This document shows, in pieces, positions 1 through 7,079 of a DNA stretch of 10,315 bases. The stretch's first letter is position 1; each line of letters begins with the position of its first letter. The notes under the pieces were generated by a model. The model saw nothing but the letters and a program-made list of their open reading frames with translations. It searched no databases and was not told the DNA's origin. The translations under genes were made by a program, and so were the position numbers. Source of the stretch: Larix sibirica (lineage: Eukaryota > Streptophyta > Pinopsida > Pinales > Pinaceae); contig NWUY0300010158.1 of assembly GCA_004151065.3 (NCBI GenBank), positions 45,643 to 55,957 of the forward strand, written 5' to 3'.

Positions 1-455
1 GTCATCCTCAATGGATCAATGCATATGAATCTGTATGTCATGATTTTCTTTTGGATATCATGTTGTAACTTATGTATCAAATAAACTCTTTGCAACATTA
101 ATTTGATATGGGTCTTGTTAATTTAATGTTTCCATGTTAGAAACTCCATCAAGCCATAAGAAACCATGTATATATGCAAAGCCATGATGTTACCATTCAC
201 ACCTACAAAATGAATGTTATGTGATTAGAGCAAATAACAAATATTTAAAAATTTAGAATCTCATATGCATATTCTAAATATGTAAAGGTTTAGAATATCA
301 TTTGTATATTTGATTGTGTATTTTTAGAATATTATTTTTATTTAGAATAATAAAAATATTTTAATTAATAAAAAAAATATTAATATTAAATTTCAAAATT
401 ATAAATAAAAAAATGAATTTATTAATCCTATTACAAAATTAGTCCAAGCTTCAAC
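1..455. other. AT-rich non-coding DNA, no gene seen
   Basis: I see no coding region in this stretch. It is strongly AT-rich, most of all from about 240 to 420, where short TTTAGAAT-like words recur near 250, 289, 326 and 340 amid runs of A and T. An AATAAA-like hexamer lies near 79 within a T-rich context that could resemble a plant 3' untranslated region, but no reading frame leads into it, so I do not call a terminator. Confidence 0.5.
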
Positions 456-830
456 TTTACAATCATAAAAGGTCAGATAGTGCAAGCTAAACTTTTTTAT
501 CATAAATTCCAGGAATGTTGAAATTTGATTTTTTTTCTCGTCCTATTTAAAACTATTTTTTTTATTAATTTATTTACAATCATAAAAAAAAAAGATAGTG
601 CAAGCTAAAATCTTTTTATTTTTTACACTAATCTGTTATTCTCCCTAGGAATCAATGGTATCCAAATCCCCCCACCCTACCGTAGGCACCATTGCACCAT
701 ACCATCAGGCCTAGTGCAAGATAAAACTTTATTACCATAAAGATAATTCTAATAACGCTAAAATTTGATTTTTTCTCTCATCGTGTTTAAAACTATTCTC
801 TTTATTAATTTATTAAAGATATACCATTTT
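456..830. repeat. Diverged direct repeats, spacing about 117 bp
   Basis: The anchor TAGTGCAAG occurs at 478, 596 and 712, giving spacings of 118 and 116 bp. Copies 1 and 2 share TTTACAATCATAAAA before the anchor (456-470 and 573-587) and GCAAGCTAAA after it. Copies 1 and 3 share a longer track: the anchor, then AAATTTGATTTTTT, TTTAAAACTATT and TTTATTAATTTATT, running to about 575 and 815 with small indels. The body of copy 2 (about 630-711) is different and richer in C, as if replaced. The repeats are seen directly. Their origin is unknown: old tandem duplication, or remnants of a nonautonomous element. Confidence 0.6.
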
Positions 831-849
831 AATTTGACTTATAAATTAG

Positions 850-996
850 TATAAAACCAATCACGTCTCTATTTTGGCCCACGATGAAGCAATGCAAGCT
901 ATTCTTCAAATTCTAAAAGGACGATATGTACGAGGCTTGAATCAACAAAGGCAAAAGTTAAAATGTGAGCTACATCCTTTGGAACAAAATGAATGA
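850..996 (+). other. Short open stretch of 48 codons, unrecognised
   Basis: A frame opens after a TAG at 847-849 and runs to a TGA at 994-996. It has no obvious start context, although an in-frame ATG lies at 892. The translated core (AMQAILQILKGRYVRGLNQQ, followed by a K/E-rich tail) looks like an amphipathic helix with a basic end, and reads more like protein than the AT-rich flanks do. I do not recognise the family. It could be a captured exon end, a fragment of another transposon, or chance. It lies about 320 bp upstream of the first recognisable copia sequence. Confidence 0.2.
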
Positions 997-1314
997 AATT
1001 TGCCACTATACAATATTTATTAAAGCAATAAACTATATGACTGTATCTCAAGACAAGTATGGTGCATTATAATTTAAAAATTGTATGGGCTTGTTATGGA
1101 GAAATATTCCCCACGGATAGGTAAGACCTCGCTTGAGTGTGCCCAATACCCAAGACATACAGTATGATGATATGCCAATAGTTTCTCCTAAATATATTAT
1201 GCATTCAACACGAGAAAGGGATGGTGATAGCGTACCTTAAACCCGATGGTTGTCCTTCGTAGATCCGAGCTGGTGTAGTCCCTAGAGATCTTATGCTCCA
1301 ACCTTTAAACACCT
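997..1314. other. Unassigned stretch left of the copia remnant
   Basis: No coding similarity is visible to me here. The expected upstream parts of a copia element (5' LTR, TGGTATCAGAGC-type primer binding site, CCHC gag knuckle, protease DSGA motif) were looked for by eye and not seen. Base composition is less AT-rich between 1090 and 1300, so this may be foreign or unrelated repeat sequence that replaced the 5' part of the element. Confidence 0.45.
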
Positions 1315-1320
1315 TCTATC

Positions 1321-1680
1321 TTGCACACAAAGNGGTATTCTACTATCTTTGGTGATAATCATTGCAAGATCAACAAAGGAGACCTAGTGGTAGAAAAAGA
1401 ATAATTTTGTGGGACCCTGTATCATTTATGAAATGATACGGTGATAAATCATGCAAAAACAATAGAATCAAGGAATGTTCTAGATGAAGTGATGTTGTGG
1501 CATCAACGAATTTGACATATGAGTGACAAAGGTTTGAAAATTTTGCATGATCAAGGTATTCTTTTTGGGATTAAGCCCTGTAATTTAAACTTGTGTGAGC
1601 ACTGCATTTTTGGTAAACATAAGAGAGTTCGGTTTATTGCAAGATTTAGTAAAATTTCATATCTTTTGTAGCTTATTCAT
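1321..1680 (+). pseudogene. GAG-pre-integrase / integrase zinc-finger region
   Basis: This is the N-terminal part of the copia integrase module, which in live elements binds zinc and helps the integrase multimerise on DNA. The frame begins near the TIFGDNHCKINKGDLVV stretch (about 1348-1398) and reaches LWHQRI at 1495-1512. The HHCC finger is visible: His at 1501 and 1516 (H-X4-H), then Cys at 1594 and 1603 (C-X2-C), with 25 residues between the pairs, a typical spacing. The following GKHKRVRF is also family-typical. Breaks are TAA near 1408, TGA near 1435, TGA at 1513 (where a Gly of the RLGH motif is expected) and TAG near 1669. There is a single ambiguous base at 1333. Confidence 0.8.
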
Positions 1681-2420
1681 TTTGATATATTTTGACCAGT
1701 CCCCATTCTAACCTTGGTGCATCTTGCTTGATGCAATGTAAGCATTTTTGGATAACGCCTATGCTACATGATATGACATGTGACGGACTTATAATTTTTG
1801 CGAGCTTTCCTCATCTGAATTGAATGTGTGGCATGATGTTAACAACCATCCTAAGAGGTCATGGATACCAATTGTTGGGTTTTCATCCCATTTAGATCCA
1901 TGAATTGAGGGATTGAACCAAATGGGTTCCCAGGGGGTAAAAATGAGTAAAACTAGAGACCAAGGGAAAGTTACCAAGGGGTGTCTATAAATGGTTCTAG
2001 GTATTTTCTAAATTTTGTAGATGATTATTCTAGAAGAGTGTGGGTTTTCTTTATGAAAATTAAGTCACAAGCCTTTGAGAAATTTAAGGAGTTCAAGGCA
2101 CGAGTAGAGAAAATTTCGGGTAAGTTTATTTTATGTCTTAGATAAGATAACAGAGGAGAGTATTAACTCAAGAAAATTTATAAATTTTGTACACAGGAAG
2201 GAGTTAAGCACAAGAAGACTGCTCCATATACTCAATATCAAAATGGTGCGGCTAAGCGAATGAGCCGCACAATCATGGAACATGCATGAATCATTCTTAA
2301 CACATCTAGGTTGGATAATGGATTTTTGGCAGAGATTGTTAATACAAATATGTATCTCATTAACATATCACCTACAATTGTGTTGGATGGACATATTCTA
2401 TAGGAGGTTTGGTGTGGTAA
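1681..2420 (+). pseudogene. Copia integrase catalytic core, disrupted
   Basis: This is the DDE-type integrase core that would join element DNA to the host chromosome. The first catalytic Asp is at 1684 in HFDIF. The second is at 2146 in a degenerate LR-stop-DNRGEY motif. The position of the catalytic Glu, in the NGVAER-type motif, is at 2254, exactly 35 residues after the second Asp as expected for D-D35-E, but it reads Lys (NGAAKRM). Between the first and second Asp the family usually has about 63 residues, while here there are about 154, because of an inserted segment. Stops include TGA 1693, TAA 2143, a TAA in the GEY-stop-LKK motif, a TGA near 2287 and a TAG near 2401. The domain is inactive. 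Confidence 0.85.
1717..1989 (+). other. About 273-bp insertion inside the integrase core
   Basis: Integrase similarity stops after PVPILTL (ending 1716) and resumes at NGSRYFLNFVDDYSRR (from 1990). The intervening sequence has stops in the pol frame and no resemblance to integrase. Its length is 273 bp, equal to 91 codons, so the pol frame is the same on both sides. That length was obtained from the excess Asp-to-Asp spacing and from the visible edges, which agree. No clear target-site duplication or terminal inverted repeat is visible; a 4-bp GGTG at each edge is too short to trust. A small hairpin (GCATC, 6-nt loop, GATGC) sits at the left edge. Origin unknown. Confidence 0.65.
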
Positions 2421-2897
2421 GCAAGATGATTATTCTCATTTGTGTATCTTTGATTGTGATGCATTTTCCTATGTTCCTAAAGAAACGAGGTCCAAGCTTG
2501 ACCGAAAGTCAGGGAAATGTTTTTTTCTTGGTTACAATAATATAATAAAGGGGTATAGTCTGTGGGATACTGTTGACCACAAGGTAATTGTTAACTGGTA
2601 TGTTATTTTTATCCAAAAATCCATGCAAAGGAAGGAGTTACTAGAAACACATGAGATTGTACCTGTTGAAGTAGAAATGAGAAAAGATTAAAATGAAGCT
2701 TCTCATCAACATGAAGAACAACAAGTTTAGCAACCACAAATCATAATATCTACACATCCCAAGATATGTCCATAAAGGCATTCTCCTAGTTTTTATTCCT
2801 TTTCTTCTTTGTTAACAGATGATGGTGAACCTATTTCATTTTAGGAATCTAGATAATTTGAGAATGCATATAAATGAGGGAAAGCCATGATGAAGAA
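2421..2897 (+). pseudogene. Copia pol linker between integrase and reverse transcriptase
   Basis: The same frame continues with family-typical motifs after the integrase core: CDAFSYVPKETRSKLDRKSG and CFFLGYNNIIKGYSLWD (about 2455-2574), then a low-complexity Glu/Gln-rich linker. It ends in a DDGEPISF-stop-E motif (2821-2847) just before reverse transcriptase. In live elements this segment joins the integrase C-terminus to the polymerase and tolerates length change. Stops include TAG at 2842, where Gln is usual, and TGA at 2875, where Trp is usual. A single missing base near 2889 moves the frame, so that the next segment is read from 2898. One open run (2440-2691) is just this piece of pol, not a separate gene. 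Confidence 0.7.
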
Positions 2898-3690
2898 ATG
2901 AAAGCACTACACAAGAATGAAACATGGGATCTTGTGGATCTCCCACCAGGAAGAAAGGCTGTTGGAAATGATGGGTTGTTGGAATGCTATAAATATCTCT
3001 TAGTGGAAAAAGTATATGTGTAGAAATTAGGTATGCATTTGAATACAATCTTCTCTCTAGTTACGAAGCTTACTACTTTTAAGGGTTTTACTTGCACTTA
3101 TAGCAGCATAGGATTTAGAGTTGGAACAACTAGATGCAAAATTTTCTTTCATCCATGGTGATATAAAGGAAGGAATTTATAGGGATCAACTTGAGGGATT
3201 TAAAGAAAGAGGCAAAGAGAATTTGGTTTGCATACTAAAAAATTCTCTATATGGATTGAAACAGGTGCCAATGATGTGGTATAGAAAATTTGACATCTTC
3301 ATGAAGAGCCAAGGTTTTATGAGAAGTGAAGCTTACCATTGTGCATATTATAAGAGCTTTAATGTAAGTTGTTTTATTATCTTTCTATTGTATGTTGATG
3401 ATATGTTGGTTGAAGACCCCAACATGAAGAAAATGATTGATATTAAGGCTCATATGGTTAGGAAATTTGAAATGAAGGATTTAGGAGGAGCAAATAAAAC
3501 TCTAGTGATGAAGATACACATGGAAAAAACATGTAGGAAGATCTGGTTAAGTCAAAAGTCATATATTGAAAAATTCTGCAATACTAAGCAACATGAAAAA
3601 CTAGTTAGCACCCCTTTTGTTGCACACTTCAAGTTATCTTTTAAATATTTTCCTAACATAGAAGTAGAGAAGACAAGCATGTATTTTGTA
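2898..3690 (+). pseudogene. Copia reverse transcriptase, broken
   Basis: This is the RVT_2-type polymerase domain, which would copy element RNA into DNA. It starts with MKALHKNETWDLVDLPPGRK (from 2898). About ten codons of the usual GCKWV...KY block are missing between AVG and NDG. A TAG at 3021 stands where Gln is usual, and an extra base near 3080 shifts the frame. From 3121 the frame is open to 3798. The first catalytic Asp is at 3133 (LDAK), followed by the FIHGD and SLYGLKQ motifs, and the catalytic YVDD box is intact at 3391-3402. A WLSQKSYIEKF motif lies near 3544. The long open stretch is an internal piece of pol, so TTG 3121 is not a true start. TAG 3109 precedes it. Confidence 0.9.
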
Positions 3691-4350
3691 CCATATTCAT
3701 TAGTAGTAGGGAGCCTCGTGCTCTCCATGGTGGGTAATAGACTAGATATTTCCCAAGTAATGGTAGTTGTTAGTTGGTTAACAACGAATCTTGGTAAATA
3801 GAATTGGAATGCTATGAATTGGATTTTTAGATATTTGAGGGGCACTTCAGATGTTGTGGTTTGCTACAGATTGACAGATTTACAAATTAAAGGTTTTGGA
3901 AATTCTAATTTTGGTGGAGATAGAGATGGACAAAAATATACTACAAGATATACTTTCAGTATTACTATTGGAGTTATAATATGGACATATAAGTTGTAGC
4001 TAGTGGTGGCCTTATCAACGATTGAATAAGAATATATGGTAGCAACTAAGGCTAGTAAAGAGACAATGTGTTTAGTGCGACTAGTGGATGAATTCAAGAT
4101 GATGAAGGGGAAGATCACTTTTCATTGTGATAGTCAAAATGTTATTCACTTAGTGAAGTATCTAGCATTTCATGATTGCATGAAGCATATTGTTATTAAG
4201 TATTATTTAATGAGGAAAGTAGTGGAAGAAGGTAGGATACCATTGGAGAAAATTGATACCGATGAGAATACCGTATATATGCTTACAAAAATAGTCATAA
4301 CATAGAAGTTTGAATGGTGCAAAACATCTATGGGCTTGTTGAAAATGTGA
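3691..4350 (+). pseudogene. Copia RNase H and pol C-terminus, broken
   Basis: This domain would degrade the RNA strand of the RNA-DNA hybrid. The connection motif PYSLVVGSLVLSMVGNRLDI leads to TAG 3799 (Gln or Glu is usual), then WIFRYLRGTSDV (about 3820-3855). The expected DSDWAGD-type motif reads NSNFGGD, so the catalytic Asp at 3901 is Asn. The catalytic Glu is kept at 4024 (STIE), followed by TAA 4027. HCDSQNVIHL keeps its Asp at 4129. In the KHI-D motif the Asp at 4192 reads Val. Two of four catalytic acids are therefore lost. Further stops are TAG 3997 (Gln usual) and TAG 4303. The likely original pol stop is TGA 4348-4350, about 70 bp before the polypurine tract. Confidence 0.88.
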
Positions 4351-4419
4351 TGAAGGGAGCATTAGGAAATAGCAAGCAAGAGAAAAACATAGGTAAGGAA
4401 ATTCATGTATATCGACTTC

Positions 4420-4430
4420 AAGTGGGAGAA
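4420..4430 (+). promoter_or_regulatory. Polypurine tract
   Basis: A purine-rich AAGTGGGAGAA lies directly before the TGTTAGG that opens the LTR. In plant copia elements this position and form mark the primer for plus-strand DNA synthesis. It follows the pol stop by about 70 bp. Although pol is broken, this site looks well preserved. Confidence 0.85.
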
Positions 4431-4449
4431 TGTTAGGAGGTGAAGTCAA

Positions 4450-4458
4450 TATAAATAT
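4450..4458 (+). promoter_or_regulatory. TATA-like box in the LTR
   Basis: TATAAATAT lies 20 bp inside the LTR start. LTR promoters carry a TATA box at the U3 end, but this one is unusually close to the left edge and the whole region is AT-rich, so it may be chance. Confidence 0.25.
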
Positions 4459-4526
4459 ATTTGACATTTTTCTTGTAGAGGGTTACACGAATATCTTATT
4501 TCTTGATTTGTATCCATCCAAAGCAT

Positions 4527-4596
4527 GGGGGGTTTATAGGGGGGCTCCAGGAGCAAATCCCCCACATTATAGAGGTTCAAGGGTGGAGGCCCCGAG
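4527..4596 (+). other. G-rich / C-rich hairpin block in the LTR
   Basis: Two runs of six G (4527-4532 and 4539-4544) are followed by CTCCAGGAG and then CCCCC (4559-4563). GGGGG 4539-4543 can pair with CCCCC 4559-4563, and GCTCC can pair with GGAGC inside, with AAAT bulged out. A second purine-rich block ending in GGCCCCGAGG (to 4596) follows. The composition contrasts sharply with the AT-rich surroundings. Blocks like this are known from LTRs of large-genome seed plants. A role in RNA folding is inference. Confidence 0.55.
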
Positions 4597-4839
4597 GTGA
4601 AAAAATCTCAGCCCTTCTAGTGTATTTCAATTCATTCTAGAACCCTCATATGTAATGTATGAAAAGGAAATGACCCATGACATTGTATCATAAGAGAAGA
4701 AAGCATTAGAAGGTTTTTTCTAAGTAATAATAAAAGATCAAAGTTGCCATAAACCCATGGTTTTATCTACACATAACAAGGTTTCCACATAAATATTATA
4801 TTGAAATCTCCCTAAAGGTCTGGAAAACTTCTAATTACA

Positions 4840-5389
4840 GATTTGACAAAGGCTGAGATGAGAACTACAACAAATACAAATAATCACCACACCCCTTAAG
4901 GTCAAGAAACAAAGAAAGGGACCCTAAAAGGAATAAATCAATGAGTCATCCCAATATTGTTGCAAGTTCTATTGATGAAAAAAGTTCCTAGTGACTAGGG
5001 CTAGATCATTGACAGAATATTGAGGTCTAAGAATATCTATTCTACTTTTAAAATTCAATTAGTTATCACAAGATTAAGCAAGAAAAATAAATGAGAAATA
5101 CCTTAGGCTATTTGGTTGGCATGCTTATTGTAATGCATAATCCCAAGCAACAAGTTGTTTCACATGTCCAATCCACACTAAACTTTCACACAAACCAACA
5201 AATAACCTTTTTCAAATCCTTCCAACCATTAATGAAGATAATTAATGGAAATGGAAATCATAACTAACTAAAATAACTATATATTAGGCACAATAGTTCC
5301 ACCTCAAATATATTAATCAATAAACATATCAATTAAAACATGTTTGGGGTGGAGGGAGGGAAAGAGAGATATTCATTTTATTAACACAA
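4840..5389. other. Unassigned stretch between copia and LINE remnants
   Basis: I see no coding or transposon similarity on either strand. A 19-base purine run (5351-5369) stands out. The rest is AT-rich with no repeat structure I can support. If the LINE once continued past 5390 towards its reverse transcriptase, that sequence is no longer recognisable here. Confidence 0.45.
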
Positions 5390-6480
5390 ATTGAATAAAG
5401 AGCTAGTTATACATGAATCTTGTCATGGCACCTTCTTCACCAAGTTCCATATTCTTCTAGTCGGGACCACTCACATACAACTGTTCCACTCTTTCTCCTT
5501 GGTCACAAAAAGATTGGACAATTCCAGGGAATTGAGATCCCAAATCAGGATAAAAAAGGCAAATTACAAAATCAAGAGTTTCTAATGGGAAAGGGACCAT
5601 AAAATCCTTGGACAATCACCACTTTATCCTCTAGCATAAGGGTGATGAATCAATTTGGTGACCCTTCTCCAACTATTGGTCTTCTTTTATACTTATAATA
5701 ATTGGTTAAGGTAGTTGGTATGGGTTTCTAACCATGTCCAGGTGTATGGATCATGATAATCCTTCTCAAGAGAGTGCATTTATTAGTTTTTTTTCACTTT
5801 TTGGAGTACCCCCGTGTGCTTCTTTAAGGAAAGGTATGGGGCCTCATCAGTTGCTTCAAGGAAAGACATGAGGACTAAGGAAAAAGTGTTTTTTGAGATG
5901 ATTCTCGATGATTTAGAGCACAAATAGGGCTAGTATCTTATCACAGGTAGTGGTGGACCTAATAATACTACAATAGTTAGGTTTTGGACCTAAAGAATTA
6001 ATAAAAAAATATCCAAGAGGATCACAACTTTTCGCCTCATCCCATATATCCCTATGATTGATTGTGAGCTTTATATCCCCTCCCACAATCACATTTTCCC
6101 ATTTCATAACACTTGAATCCCCTAAAATTTCCCATAATGGTTTCCTATCGCCTTAAGACACATACAAATTTATTAACATGAACACATTCCCCAATTCTCT
6201 TAATCTAGCTGATACCACAATACATGCATGCAGAAAATTAGTGGAAATTAGATAGGACTTCCTATTCCATCTAGTCTCTAAAACTCTTAACAAACCCTCT
6301 ACATCAATTGAACAAAAGTTCAAATCCTTTAAAACAAAAGATAACAACTCTATAGCCTTTGACCCAATACACATGGTTTCTTGAAGCATTGACATATTAG
6401 GTTTACAATACAAAAATCCATTTTAGGGGTTGTTGTTTTGGGCACCCTCAAGCCCTCTTGAATTGAGGGATAACGTTATC
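5390..6480 (-). pseudogene. LINE ORF2 endonuclease region
   Basis: This is the APE-like endonuclease that nicks target DNA to start LINE insertion. Reading leftwards, an SLNSRGL motif near 6460 opens the domain. A stop and a small frame disturbance follow before 6413, after which one frame runs to 5916 with a single TAA near 6151. Visible motifs are MLQETM (catalytic Glu, near 6385), LINLYV near 6160, ENVIVGGDIKLTINHRDIW near 6060-6100 and DPLGYFFINSLG near 6020. In the GGD motif the usual Asn of GDFN/GDLN reads Lys. Below 5916 similarity is weak but plausible: TLMLEDKVVI near 5620-5650, and MWNLVKKV near 5430-5450 in another frame. These suggest the linker towards the lost reverse transcriptase. 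Confidence 0.78.
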
Positions 6481-7079
6481 CATTTGATATTGGCTTAAGG
6501 ATCTTCCCTATTATAAGGACCCCACTAATAGTTAGTTTTTTTACTCTATGATTTCCTTTTTTGAGTGATATTTGGCTAGTGACATGCGTGGTTTTCTCTC
6601 AACTAAAATTGGGAGGTCCTAATCTAAGGATAAACCTTGTTATGAGACCTTTGAATCTTTCATCAACTCTATTTTCAATATTATTAGATCAAAGAATTTA
6701 AGGGATGGATTATGGGTGTTTCCTAATATTCCTAGATAAGGGAACAATTTGGACATAAGGTACTAGAATAACCCTCTTCATGGGGGATGACCTCTTTCCC
6801 TTTTTCATCAAAGGGTATCCCATGCATCAAAACCCTATTTTCAGTATCTGGAAACTGTTGCAACGGAACTCTAGTTACCATTCGAATTCCTTCATATAAG
6901 ACTTCATGATCAATGGAATTGGAGGGATTTTATATGTTCCTAGGGTTAGTATCAATAGATTTATTTTGTTAAAAGGATCATAACCTTTCAAACCATTACG
7001 ATTGGGGAGAGAATTTGTAGAATCATTTAAGCATAAATAAGAGTATAGGGTAATCACACATTTTCAACCCTACCCATTT
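6481..7079 (-). pseudogene. Decayed ORF1 C-terminus and ORF1-ORF2 junction of the LINE
   Basis: By position this lies between the zinc-knuckle part of ORF1 and the start of the endonuclease. I cannot identify a domain in it. Several short minus-strand open runs exist, the longest at 6875-7057, but none resembles a known family and stops are frequent in every frame. Plant LINE ORF1 C-termini are poorly conserved, which fits. The assignment rests on context, not on motifs. Confidence 0.45.

Larger units (their letters stand above)
1315..4839 (+). mobile_element. Degenerate Ty1/copia retrotransposon, 5'-truncated
   Basis: The order of recognisable parts is GAG-pre-integrase, integrase, linker, reverse transcriptase, RNase H, polypurine tract and 3' LTR. 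Integrase before reverse transcriptase defines Ty1/copia rather than Ty3/gypsy. Most of pol is read in one frame (positions equal to 1 modulo 3), with a detour into another frame between about 2890 and 3083. It carries more than a dozen in-frame stops. Gag, protease, primer binding site and 5' LTR are absent from the window. The left boundary near 1315 is where similarity fades, not a defined end. The right end rests on a tentative LTR terminus. The element cannot encode a working polyprotein. No LTR pair is available for dating the insertion. Confidence 0.9.
4431..4839 (+). repeat. 3' long terminal repeat, about 409 bp
   Basis: The left end is well placed: TGTTAGGAGG follows the polypurine tract at once and has the TG that LTRs begin with. 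The right end is tentative. TTCTAATTACA ending at 4839 supplies the CA terminus and is an imperfect inverse of the start. The segment near 4764-4800 (CATGGTTTTATCTACACATA, then AAGGTTTCCACATAAATATT) resembles the R/U5 part of plant copia LTRs. An AATAAA at 4729-4734 could be its polyadenylation signal. A G-rich and C-rich block lies at 4527-4596. No second copy of this LTR is visible in the window. Confidence 0.7.

Noticed and set aside
1-100. Polyadenylation region of an upstream gene (AATAAA near 79)
   Set aside because: The hexamer is common in AT-rich DNA, and no coding sequence ends nearby within the window.
653-704. GGTATCC near 657 as a tRNA-Met primer binding site of a 5' LTR
   Set aside because: It matches only the first bases of the usual TGGTATCAGAGC, and no LTR end with CA precedes it.
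456-830. CRISPR-like array of regularly spaced repeats
   Set aside because: There are only three diverged anchors with partly similar spacers in a plant nuclear context. A tandem duplication explains them better.
1093-1110. TGTTATGGAG at 1093 as the start of a 5' LTR
   Set aside because: The similarity to the 3' LTR start TGTTAGGAGG ends after a few bases, and no further match follows.
2282-2545. Plus-strand open frame of 87 codons overlapping the integrase-linker region
   Set aside because: It is in a different frame from the recognisable pol motifs and shows only hydrophobic, AT-driven content.
3121-3801. The longest open frame, 226 codons, as an independent gene
   Set aside because: It is an internal piece of copia reverse transcriptase. 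Its first codon TTG lies within the conserved motif, and the same frame continues on both sides past stop codons.
3552-4467. Minus-strand open frames (3552-3845, 3864-4118, 4207-4467)
   Set aside because: They are antisense to well-identified reverse transcriptase and RNase H sequence and have no domain of their own.
5391-5602. Two overlapping plus-strand open frames
   Set aside because: They are antisense to the probable ORF2 linker of the LINE and differ only by frame. No motif is present.
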